A stretch of 64,000 bases of DNA. Origin: UBA8437 sp963582065. Lineage in GTDB: Bacteria; Planctomycetota; Planctomycetia; Planctomycetales; Planctomycetaceae. Position numbers and translations under genes: made by a program. The stretch spans positions 28,493 to 92,492 of the forward strand of contig CAUZRQ010000007.1 in assembly GCA_963582065.1 (NCBI GenBank), given 5' to 3'. Under the pieces are notes generated by a model. The model saw only the letters and a list, made by a program, of their open reading frames with translations. It was not told the origin of the DNA and made no database searches. This document shows, piece by piece, positions 18,205-25,532 of the stretch. Every line of letters starts with the position of its first letter. Position 1 is the stretch's first letter.

Positions 18205-19089
18205 GTGCTGCTGAGCATGACGGGATTCGGTGCTGCGACGCACCAGGCTGGGGACGCTCGGTTCACCGTCGAGGTGCGGACTGTAAACAATCGTTTCCTG
18301 AAAGTTATCTCGAAGCTTCCCGATACATGTGTTTCTCTCGATGGACAGGTCGAGCGGGTGGTACGAGATCGCATCGGCCGTGGCACGGTCAATGTCCTTG
18401 TCCGGGTCCACTCGACTTCGACCAGTACTCGCTCGTTGGCCGACGAGCGGTTGATTGCCGACTACGCCGAACAGTTTCGGGACTTGGCCGAGCGACTTGG
18501 GCTGTCGGGAGAACTGACGTTGGATACGCTGCTGTCGTTACCCGGCGTGATCCGGGATGACCATTCCGGAGGCGGGCGGGCTGACGAATTGTGGCCGGGG
18601 CTCGAGACCGCGCTGCAGGAGGCACTCGAGGAACTGGCGAATTTTCGATGCCAGGAAGGTGTGGCGATCGAAGCGGATCTCAAGCACCAATGTGGCGTGA
18701 TCGGAACCGAACTCGAAGCAGTCCGGTTGCGGTCGCCGGGGGTTGCCGAATCGTACCGCGAGAAGTTGCTCGAACGGGTTGGCAACGCGTTGTCCGGAAC
18801 GGTCGCGACGGTGTCCGAGACGGATGTGATTCGCGAGGTGAGCCTGTTTGCCGACCGTTGTGACATCAACGAGGAGCTCTCGCGGATGGACGCACACCTG
18901 GTCCAATTCCAACAGGTCCTCGACGTCGACACCTCCCAGGGCCGCAAGCTCGATTTTCTTGGCCAGGAGATGTTTCGAGAAACCAATACCATTGGATCGA
19001 AAGCCAACGATGTCGAAATCGCTCACCGGGTGGTCGAGATCAAGTTGGCGATCGAGCGGATCCGTGAGAACCTGCAGAACGTGGAGTGA
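18205..19089 (+). CDS. yicC: YicC/YloC family endoribonuclease
   Basis: 294 aa, normal for the family. The N-terminus MLLSMTGFGAATHQ followed by VEVRTVNNRFLKV is the family hallmark (SMTGFG, E-hR.-NNR). The C-terminal DUF1732 region reads DINEELSRMDAHLVQF, GRKLDFLGQEMFRETNTIGSKAND and VVEIKLAIERIRENLQNVE, all strongly conserved. E. coli YicC has been reported to be an RNase that affects sRNA turnover; activity here is by homology. The GTG at 18205 is taken as start; an ATG at 18217 would remove only four residues. It is followed by gmk 6 bp later, the usual yicC-gmk-rpoZ order. Confidence 0.95.
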   Translation: MLLSMTGFGAATHQAGDARFTVEVRTVNNRFLKVISKLPDTCVSLDGQVERVVRDRIGRGTVNVLVRVHSTSTSTRSLADERLIADYAEQFRDLAERLGLSGELTLDTLLSLPGVIRDDHSGGGRADELWPGLETALQEALEELANFRCQEGVAIEADLKHQCGVIGTELEAVRLRSPGVAESYREKLLERVGNALSGTVATVSETDVIREVSLFADRCDINEELSRMDAHLVQFQQVLDVDTSQGRKLDFLGQEMFRETNTIGSKANDVEIAHRVVEIKLAIERIRENLQNVE

Positions 19090-19095
19090 GTCGAG

Positions 19096-19695
19096 TTGAC
19101 GATCGAGGTTCCGGACACCGTCAGTCGTGTGCTGGTTCTCTCTGGAGCCAGCGGCAGCGGCAAGTCGACGATAGTCGACCGGCTGGTGGCCGACAGCGAG
19201 GTGTCAGTGCGTGAGGCGGTATCGGCGACGACCCGGAGTCCTCGGCCAGCCGAGGTCGACGGGAAGGACTACTATTTCCTGAGCCAGGAGGAGTTTGTTG
19301 CGAGGCGACAGCGAGGAGAATTTGTCGAATGTGCCGAGGTACACGGCGTGGGCGACTGGTACGGGACTCTCACCGCCGAAATCCAGCTGGCCCACGATGA
19401 AAACGCCTGGGCCCTGCTCGAAATCGACGTTGAGGGGGCCTTGGCAGTGGTGGAACGTTACCCCGATGCCTTGACGATTTTCCTGCTAGCCCCGTCAATG
19501 GGGGAATACCGAAGGCGATTGGAGTCACGGGGGACCGAGTCTCACGAGGCAATCCAACGCCGGATCGGGACAGCCGAGAGCGAAGTGCGGCGAGCCGGTC
19601 ATTATCGGTACCGGGTTGTCAACGACGACCTGGATCAGGCGGTACTGGAAATCACAGAAATCCTGTTAGCGTGGGAGGAGAAGATCCATGCTTGA
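19096..19695 (+). CDS. gmk: Guanylate kinase
   Basis: 199 aa. P-loop GASGSGKST near the N-terminus, then the GMP-binding region TTRSPRPAEVDGKDYYFLS and EFVECAEVHGVGDWYGT, and the lid RRLESRGTESHEAIQRRI. It phosphorylates GMP/dGMP to the diphosphate. The start appears to be TTG at 19096, which has GGAGTGAG just upstream; no ATG exists before the P-loop. The gene overlaps rpoZ by 8 bp at its 3' end (stop TGA inside the first codons of rpoZ), so translation is coupled. Confidence 0.95.
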   Translation: MTIEVPDTVSRVLVLSGASGSGKSTIVDRLVADSEVSVREAVSATTRSPRPAEVDGKDYYFLSQEEFVARRQRGEFVECAEVHGVGDWYGTLTAEIQLAHDENAWALLEIDVEGALAVVERYPDALTIFLLAPSMGEYRRRLESRGTESHEAIQRRIGTAESEVRRAGHYRYRVVNDDLDQAVLEITEILLAWEEKIHA

Positions 19696-19960
19696 TGCGT
19701 TCAGAGAAGAGACGATCGTTCGGAAGGTCGGGGGCCGGTTCAGGCTCTCGTCCCTGATCCAGAAGCGAATGGTGGCGCTCAACCGGGGAGCTCGGCCGCT
19801 GGTGGAAGTGATGGTCAACAATCCGATGTTGATCGTCGTCGAGGAGATCCTCAACGACAAGATCTACCTCGACAGCACCGGTAACGTAGCAATTACCGAC
19901 GGAGCTCCGGATCTCGACCAGATCCTGCAGGAACCGGGGCCGGATTTCAGCGAACTGTAG
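19688..19960 (+). CDS. rpoZ: RNA polymerase omega subunit
   Basis: 90 aa. The core GGRFRLSSLIQKRMVALNRG corresponds to the conserved omega motif (KF.L..L..KRA.QL..G), followed by acidic C-terminal sequence. Omega helps beta-prime folding and ppGpp binding in bacteria. It starts with ATG 19688, overlapping gmk by 8 bp, and is followed by coaC after 31 bp. The gmk-rpoZ-coaBC neighbourhood supports the call for so short a protein. Confidence 0.88.
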   Translation: MLDAFREETIVRKVGGRFRLSSLIQKRMVALNRGARPLVEVMVNNPMLIVVEEILNDKIYLDSTGNVAITDGAPDLDQILQEPGPDFSEL

Positions 19961-19991
19961 GCCGACCTGGCCGACAGCCGGAGACGGGCCG

Positions 19992-20582
19992 ATGCGGGAT
20001 CGGGAGATACTGCTGGGAGTCAGCGGGGGCGTGGCAGCCTACAAGGCTGCCGCGGTCGCCAGCGGTCTTGTTCAGGCCGGGGCCCGTGTCTCGGTGATCA
20101 TGACCCCCTCGGCCTCGCGGTTCATCGGTCCCACCACCTTCGAGGCTCTGACCGGCCGACCGGTGCACTCGGACATGTTTTCTCCCCGCGAGCACCACCA
20201 GGGAGAACACATCGGGTTGGCGGGTCGGGCCGAGTTGGCCGTCGTCGCTCCGGCCACCGCTCAGTCGCTGGCTCGCCTGGCTCACGGATTGGCCGATGAC
20301 CTGATGTCGACCACTCTTTTGTGCTTCACCGGTCCGGTGCTGTTGGCTCCGGCGATGAACTGCGAAATGTGGGCCAAGGCTTCGGTCCAGCGCAACATCA
20401 CCACCCTGGTCAACGATGGTTACGAGGTGATCGCCCCCGGTGAGGGGTGGCTCAGTTGTGGCCAGGTGGGAGCGGGGCGGATGGCCGAACCCGACGACAT
20501 TCTCGAACGGATCGCAGCGTCGTGTGAGTCGCTCGAGAGTCCCGCAGCGGCTGAGGACGAGGTGGGTGGATGCGGCTGCTGA
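19992..20582 (+). CDS. coaC: Phosphopantothenoylcysteine decarboxylase (flavoprotein, separate CoaC)
   Basis: 196 aa flavoprotein. ILLGVSGGVAAYKAAAVA is the FMN-binding start; HIGLAGRAELAVVAPATAQS holds the active-site His region; LLAPAMNCEMW is the PxMNxxMW motif; GWLSCGQVGAGRM holds the catalytic Cys. It decarboxylates 4'-phosphopantothenoylcysteine in coenzyme A synthesis. In most bacteria this is the N-terminal half of a fused CoaBC; here it ends at 20582, 13 bp inside the separate coaB. The C-terminus ends GGCGC, an unusual Cys-rich end that may simply be dictated by the overlap. Confidence 0.92.
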   Translation: MRDREILLGVSGGVAAYKAAAVASGLVQAGARVSVIMTPSASRFIGPTTFEALTGRPVHSDMFSPREHHQGEHIGLAGRAELAVVAPATAQSLARLAHGLADDLMSTTLLCFTGPVLLAPAMNCEMWAKASVQRNITTLVNDGYEVIAPGEGWLSCGQVGAGRMAEPDDILERIAASCESLESPAAAEDEVGGCGC

Positions 20583-21196
20583 TTACTGCCGGTCCGACCC
20601 GCGAGTACCTCGACGACGTCAGGTATCTCTCCAATGCCAGCAGCGGTCGGATGGGTTATGCGATTGCGTCCGCGGCGGTGGCGGCCGGGCACGAGGTCGT
20701 CTTGGTCTCCGGCCCGGTGTCGCTGGCTCCCCCGGCCGGTTGCCACGTGGTGAGCGTCGAGACGACCGAGCAGATGGGCCGAGCGTGTTTGGACGCATTC
20801 GAGGACAGTGACGGGGTCGTCGCCGTCGCGGCGGTTTGCGATTACCGTCCTCTGGTCCGAAACGAGGGAAAGTTGACCAAGACGGGTGAACCGATTTCGG
20901 TTGAGATGATCGAGACCGATGATGTGCTGGCATCTCTGGGAGCCCGCAAGGCCGATCGTTTCGTCATCGGATTTGCGCTGGAAGCCTCCAATCCGCGAGA
21001 GGGAGCGGTGCAGAAGCTGCGAGCCAAGAACTGCGACGCGATCGTGCTCAACGGCCCCGCGGCGATCGGATCCGAGGAGAACTCGATCGAGTTGATCGAC
21101 GACAGTGGGTCGGTGGTGGCGTCTTGGTCGGGGCCCAAGAGTGAACTGGCGACGAGGCTTGTCGATTGGATCGACGGTCGGTGGGCGTCGAAGTGA
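20570..21196 (+). CDS. coaB: Phosphopantothenate-cysteine ligase (separate CoaB)
   Basis: 208 aa. MRLLITAGPTREYLDDVRYLSN and the following SSGRMGYAIA segment are the nucleotide- and substrate-binding signature of CoaB; the DYRP element occurs in VAAVCDYRPL, and the KLTKTGEPISVEM segment and GFALEASN complete the fold. It ligates cysteine to 4'-phosphopantothenate using CTP in most bacteria. The ATG at 20570 overlaps coaC by 13 bp, so the pair probably arose by splitting (or never fusing) CoaBC and stays translationally coupled. No frameshift is needed: both halves have their own start and stop. Confidence 0.92.
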   Translation: MRLLITAGPTREYLDDVRYLSNASSGRMGYAIASAAVAAGHEVVLVSGPVSLAPPAGCHVVSVETTEQMGRACLDAFEDSDGVVAVAAVCDYRPLVRNEGKLTKTGEPISVEMIETDDVLASLGARKADRFVIGFALEASNPREGAVQKLRAKNCDAIVLNGPAAIGSEENSIELIDDSGSVVASWSGPKSELATRLVDWIDGRWASK

Positions 21197-21277
21197 CCCG
21201 AATCGCTGCGGCGGGTCCGGAGAGTCTGCGCAATCGTTGCAACCGTCCGGGTCGTACGGCCACGTTGACCAAACGCG

Positions 21278-21320
21278 ACACCCGGTGCCGCTGAAGGGTT
21301 CCCGGGGCGCCACCGGGTGT
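21278..21320 (+). terminator. Inverted repeat after coaB, terminator-like without T-run
   Basis: Perfect 10-bp inverted repeat ACACCCGGTG (21278-21287) / CACCGGGTGT (21311-21320) with a 23-base loop, 81 bp past the coaB stop and before ftsK. No T-run follows, so it may be a factor-dependent terminator, an RNA-stabilising stem or an operator. Confidence 0.3.
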
Positions 21321-21432
21321 TAGCCTTCCGCAGGACCGGCCTGTTTTGTCCGCGGCGAAGGTGACCCGGGAGATCCTGTGCCGGGAATCGAGCTGGTCGC
21401 GGGCCAGAGGTCGGGGGAGCGGGGACGGGAAC

Positions 21433-23820
21433 GTGCGAAAGCATCCAATCAAGAAACGCCTGGCGGCCATGCTGGTATTGGGGCTGGCCGTAGGCCTGTT
21501 GGTCAGCCTGGCCTCAGCCGACATGGCCGATCCGCCTGCTCGACAGGTCCATCCCCCGAATGACCTGGTCCGCAACCTCGCGGGAAATCCGGGAGCACAT
21601 GTCGCCTTTTGGCTGCTGTCGGGTTTTGGGGTGGGGGCCTGGGTGGTCGCCGCCGCCGTCGGCTCGCAGGGACTGAGGATGATTCGACACGAGCCGGTCG
21701 TGCCCATCTGGCAATGGCTGGTCGGCTGGAGCCTGATGCTGGCATCCGCCTGTGCCGCTTTGCACGCGGTGGTTCCGGGTCTGGCTGGTGGGCTTGTCGC
21801 CGGCAGTGGCGGGTACGTCGGGGCCTGGTCGATGGTCTGGCTCTCCGAGCAACTGACGTCGGCCGGTTGCCGGCTGTTGATAGGTTCGATGGCCACCGCT
21901 GGACTGGTGCTGTCTGGAGAAATTCCACGGCTGTGGTTCCTGGTCCGCGTGGCGCTCACGCCGGTGGCGTGGATTGGTCGGGGTCTGCTGAATGCCGGTC
22001 GGTTGGCCGAGGACGAGAACCAGTCGGGTCCGATCCAGGTGTCCGATGCGTTGGTGACGGAAGTCCGGCAATCCCTGGCGTTGGACGGGCCGGCGTTGAG
22101 AGTGGGCGGAATGTCGGTCGAGGGGGAGGAACAGGTCGAGGAGCCCGTTTCGTACCCGGCGACACGTCGGATCGACGAGGAGTCGCAGGATATGCCGCGA
22201 CAACCGGTCCGGGTCAATCCCCCGACGGCGATCCGGTGCGAGCGCCAGGAGATCTACGATCAACTCGAGGCGGTCAGTCGGGACGATGACGACCAGTACG
22301 ATCTGCCCGGTCTCGATCTGCTGGATGAACCCGAGGAAATCCCCTACGCGCTGCTGGCAAAAAAAGCTCAGGTCGCCGCCATCACGCTTGAACAGTCCTT
22401 CGACGAATTCGGCCTCAACATTCGAGTTGTCGCCATCGACACCGGTCCGGTGATCACCCAGTTCGAACTCGAACTCGAAGCCGGTCTGAGGCTCTCGAAG
22501 GTCAGCCAGTTGGCCGATGACCTGGCGATCGCCCTGCGAGTGCCTTCGGTTCGTGTCGTTGCACCCATTCCCGGAAAGAACACCGTGGGGATCGAGGTGC
22601 CCAACGAGCGGCGAGTGATGGTGCGGTTGCGTGAACTGATCGAGACAAGTCCTCGCGAGATCGAGGAGAAGCGGTTGCCGGTGTTCCTGGGCAAGGATGT
22701 CAGCGGGTGTCCCCTGACCATCGATCTTGCGAGGATGCCTCACCTGTTGATCGCCGGACGGACCGGGACGGGCAAGAGCATCTGCCTGAATGCCCTGATC
22801 CTCTCGATGCTGATGACCCGCCGCCCCGACGAGGTGCGGATGCTGATGATCGACCCCAAGATGGTCGAACTGAGTCCGTATCGACGCATTCCTCACCTGA
22901 TGCACCCGGTCATCACCGACATGAAGAAGGCCGAGGCGGTCTTGGCGTGGGCGGTGGACAAGATGGAGGAGCGGTACGACCTGCTGGCTCGCTGTGGCGT
23001 CCGACATCTCGACAGCTTCAACGCGCTGGGCCGAGACGAGGTCCTGAATCGACTCGGACTCGACGGTGACGATCTCGAGTCCGAGGAGATTCTCGAGTCG
23101 ATGCCGTATATCGTGATCGTCGCCGATGAGATTGCCGACCTGATGATGTCGGCCGGGAAAGATGTCGAGAGACATATCATCCGGCTGGCGCAGAAATCAC
23201 GGGCCGTGGGCATCCACCTGGTGCTGGCGACGCAGAAGCCGACCGTCGATGTGATCACCGGCCTGATCAAGTCGAACCTGCCGGCGCGGGTGTCGTTCCA
23301 GGTTGCCAGCCGGACCGACAGTCGAGTCGTGCTCGACGAGATCGGTGCCGACAAGTTGCTCGGAAACGGTGACATGCTCTACCTGACTCCCGGAACCAGC
23401 CACTTGGTCCGGGCGCAGGGGACTTTCGTCAGCGACGAGGAAGTCAACGAGGTGATCGATTTCTTCAGCGAGGTCGAACCCCAGTACTCCACTGAACTCG
23501 CCCAGCTCCCGGCCAGCGGTGACTCGGCCGGGTCGGGTCTCGACGGTCTCAAGAACCGGGACGAGTTGTATTCCCAGGCAATCGAGGTGGTGATTCGCGA
23601 GGGGCGGGGAAGCGTGTCGTTGCTTCAGCGTTGCCTGGGCATCGGGTACGGCCGGGCAGCTCGGTTGGTCGACTTCATGGCTGAGGATGGAATTGTCGGC
23701 GACTACAACGGGTCGCAGGCCCGTGAGGTCCTGTACACATCCGAGGAGTGGGACGTGTTTCAACGTGGCGATGAGGAGCCATTCGAGAGCCTCTCGGCGG
23801 TCGCCTCGGACGGGGTTTGA
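21433..23820 (+). CDS. ftsK: DNA translocase FtsK/SpoIIIE
   Basis: 795 aa from the preferred GTG at 21433, which follows a GGGA-rich ribosome-binding region; the frame is open to 21346 but that stretch is Arg/Ser-rich and unconvincing. Several membrane helices lie in the first ~190 residues (VLGLAVGLLVSLA, FWLLSGFGVGAWVVAAAVG, LMLASACAALHAVV, AGSGGYVGAWSMVWL). After a variable linker the alpha/beta motor shows GRTGTGKSICLNALILS (Walker A) and IVIVADEIADLMM (Walker B) and LVLATQKPTVDVITG. The C-terminal gamma winged helix (AIEVVIREGRGSVSLLQRCLGIGYGRAARLVDFM) reads polarised DNA motifs. It pumps chromosome termini through the division septum. Planctomycetes mostly divide without FtsZ, so the partner complex may differ. 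Confidence 0.93.
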   Translation: MRKHPIKKRLAAMLVLGLAVGLLVSLASADMADPPARQVHPPNDLVRNLAGNPGAHVAFWLLSGFGVGAWVVAAAVGSQGLRMIRHEPVVPIWQWLVGWSLMLASACAALHAVVPGLAGGLVAGSGGYVGAWSMVWLSEQLTSAGCRLLIGSMATAGLVLSGEIPRLWFLVRVALTPVAWIGRGLLNAGRLAEDENQSGPIQVSDALVTEVRQSLALDGPALRVGGMSVEGEEQVEEPVSYPATRRIDEESQDMPRQPVRVNPPTAIRCERQEIYDQLEAVSRDDDDQYDLPGLDLLDEPEEIPYALLAKKAQVAAITLEQSFDEFGLNIRVVAIDTGPVITQFELELEAGLRLSKVSQLADDLAIALRVPSVRVVAPIPGKNTVGIEVPNERRVMVRLRELIETSPREIEEKRLPVFLGKDVSGCPLTIDLARMPHLLIAGRTGTGKSICLNALILSMLMTRRPDEVRMLMIDPKMVELSPYRRIPHLMHPVITDMKKAEAVLAWAVDKMEERYDLLARCGVRHLDSFNALGRDEVLNRLGLDGDDLESEEILESMPYIVIVADEIADLMMSAGKDVERHIIRLAQKSRAVGIHLVLATQKPTVDVITGLIKSNLPARVSFQVASRTDSRVVLDEIGADKLLGNGDMLYLTPGTSHLVRAQGTFVSDEEVNEVIDFFSEVEPQYSTELAQLPASGDSAGSGLDGLKNRDELYSQAIEVVIREGRGSVSLLQRCLGIGYGRAARLVDFMAEDGIVGDYNGSQAREVLYTSEEWDVFQRGDEEPFESLSAVASDGV

Positions 23821-23845
23821 CGGTCCATCGCCGCTGACCTATCAT
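23817..23845 (+). promoter_or_regulatory. Sigma-70-type promoter of cimA-valS
   Basis: TTGACG, 17-bp spacer, TATCAT on the plus strand, overlapping the ftsK stop codon. Predicted start near 23852, giving a ~60-nt leader before cimA. Confidence 0.6.
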
Positions 23846-23852
23846 GGCCTTT

Positions 23853-23897
23853 GCTTCGGGCAGCGGTATGCTCGGGGCTTTTTTGTTTCCCCGAAGC
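23853..23897 (+). promoter_or_regulatory. cimA leader with two mutually exclusive hairpins
   Basis: GCTTCGGG (23853-23860) pairs perfectly with CCCGAAGC (23890-23897), while TCGGGG (23872-23877) pairs with CCCCGA (23889-23894) around an 11-base loop rich in T. Both use the same 3' arm, so only one can form. The 3' arm ends 15 bases before the cimA ATG, which has no clear Shine-Dalgarno sequence. This could be a translational or attenuation switch; no ligand or leader peptide is evident. Confidence 0.4.
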
Positions 23898-23912
23898 GGA
23901 CGGGCCGGACCG

Positions 23913-25532
23913 ATGCCGCGAATTGAGATCTACGACACGACCCTGCGTGACGGCAGCCAGGGCGAGGGGGTTAACTTCTCGCTGCAGGACAAGCTGCAGA
24001 TCACCCAGCGTCTCGATGTCCTGGGTTTCGACTTCGTCGAAGGCGGCTATCCACTCTCCAATCCGAAGGACGCCGAGTACTTCCACGCGGTCCGCGATCT
24101 GGATCTCGAGCACGCCCGCGTGGCCGCTTTCGGCATGACCCGTCGCCGTGGCGTAGCGGCCGAGGACGACACGGGGATGCTGGCGTTGCGGGATTCCCTG
24201 GCACCGGTCTGCACTGTGGTCGGCAAGGCCTGGGATCTGCACGTGACAGAGGTGCTGCGGGTGGAACTCGAAGAGAACCTCGCCATGCTCGCCGACTCGG
24301 TCGCCTTCCTTGTCGGGGAGGGCCGCGAGGTGATCTATGACGCCGAGCACTTTTTCGACGGCTGGGCTGCCAATCCCGACTACGCACTGAAGACCATCTC
24401 GACGGCGGCGGCGGCCGGGGCGCGTTCGGTCGTGCTCTGCGACACCAACGGGGGGCGGTTGCCCGAGGAGATTTCTGCCGGTGTCGAGGCGGCGTCAGCC
24501 GAGTTGTCGGTTCCGCTGGGAATCCACTGCCACAACGACAGTGATGTCGGAGTGGCCAATTCGCTGGCCGCCATCGACCAGGGCGTCACACATGTTCAGG
24601 GCACCATCAACGGCATCGGAGAACGCTGCGGCAATGCCGACCTGGTCAGCGTGATCGCCAACCTGGCACTCAAGAAGGACGGTTTCGAGGTGCTCGGGGA
24701 GGGTGGTGTCGAGCACCTGGCCGAACTGTCTCGATACGTCTACGAGTTGGCGAACATGAACTTCCGTTCGGGACAGCCATTTGTCGGTCCCAGCGCGTTT
24801 GCCCACAAGGGCGGCATGCATGTCCACGCCGTCAATCGCGTGGCCGCCAGCTACGAACACATACCGCCCGGTTCGGTTGGCAATGTCCGCCGTGTGCTGG
24901 TCAGCGAACTCTCGGGACGATCCAACATCGTTGCCGTGACCACTCGCCACCGAATGCAGCAGGACGGCGACCTGATGGCGAAGATTCTCGAACGGGTGCA
25001 GGACCTCGAGAACGATGGGTATCAGTTCGAGGCGGCCGAGGCATCATTCGACCTGCTGGTCAAGAGAGTCGCGGGGACCTATCGGCCGTTGTTCGAGAGG
25101 ATTCACTACCGGGTCAACGTCGAGACAGACGCGGTGGGGGAGGATCCGGCGACCGAGGCGACCGTGAAGCTGAGGGTCAACGGCGCGGTGATGCACGTGG
25201 TCGCCGAGGGCGATGGTCCGGTCAATGCGTTGGACACCGCGTTGCGGAAGGCACTGTGCGATGTCTTTCCCGGCCTGACGTCGATGCAGTTGGTCGACTA
25301 CAAGGTCAGAGTGATCAACTCGACCGAGGGCACCGCCGCTCGGGTGCGGGTGGTGATCGAGAGCCGTGATGCCGACGAGGTCTGGAGAACGGTGGGGGTC
25401 AGCGAGAACATCATCGAGGCCAGCTGGCTGGCGCTTGTCGACAGCGTCGAGTACAAGCTGTTCAAGGACGAGGATGTCGGCGGCGATTCGTCGCAACTCG
25501 TCGATTCGGACTCTGCCCGGGACGACGCGTGA
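23913..25532 (+). CDS. cimA: (R)-citramalate synthase
   Basis: 539 aa. The catalytic TIM barrel begins MPRIEIYDTTLRDGSQGEGV, with the metal-ligand His pair in LGIHCHNDSDVGVANS and the RCGNADL segment, and FAHKGGMHVHAVNR at the hinge; the C-terminal ~150 residues form the LeuA-type regulatory dimer domain (VKLRVNGAVMHVVAEGDGPVNALD). The sequence GSQGEGVNFSLQDKL and length favour citramalate synthase over 2-isopropylmalate or homocitrate synthases. It condenses pyruvate and acetyl-CoA, giving a threonine-independent route to isoleucine. ATG 23913 is where family homology starts. The stop overlaps the valS start by one base, linking isoleucine/valine-related metabolism with valyl-tRNA charging in one transcript. 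Confidence 0.92.
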   Translation: MPRIEIYDTTLRDGSQGEGVNFSLQDKLQITQRLDVLGFDFVEGGYPLSNPKDAEYFHAVRDLDLEHARVAAFGMTRRRGVAAEDDTGMLALRDSLAPVCTVVGKAWDLHVTEVLRVELEENLAMLADSVAFLVGEGREVIYDAEHFFDGWAANPDYALKTISTAAAAGARSVVLCDTNGGRLPEEISAGVEAASAELSVPLGIHCHNDSDVGVANSLAAIDQGVTHVQGTINGIGERCGNADLVSVIANLALKKDGFEVLGEGGVEHLAELSRYVYELANMNFRSGQPFVGPSAFAHKGGMHVHAVNRVAASYEHIPPGSVGNVRRVLVSELSGRSNIVAVTTRHRMQQDGDLMAKILERVQDLENDGYQFEAAEASFDLLVKRVAGTYRPLFERIHYRVNVETDAVGEDPATEATVKLRVNGAVMHVVAEGDGPVNALDTALRKALCDVFPGLTSMQLVDYKVRVINSTEGTAARVRVVIESRDADEVWRTVGVSENIIEASWLALVDSVEYKLFKDEDVGGDSSQLVDSDSARDDA

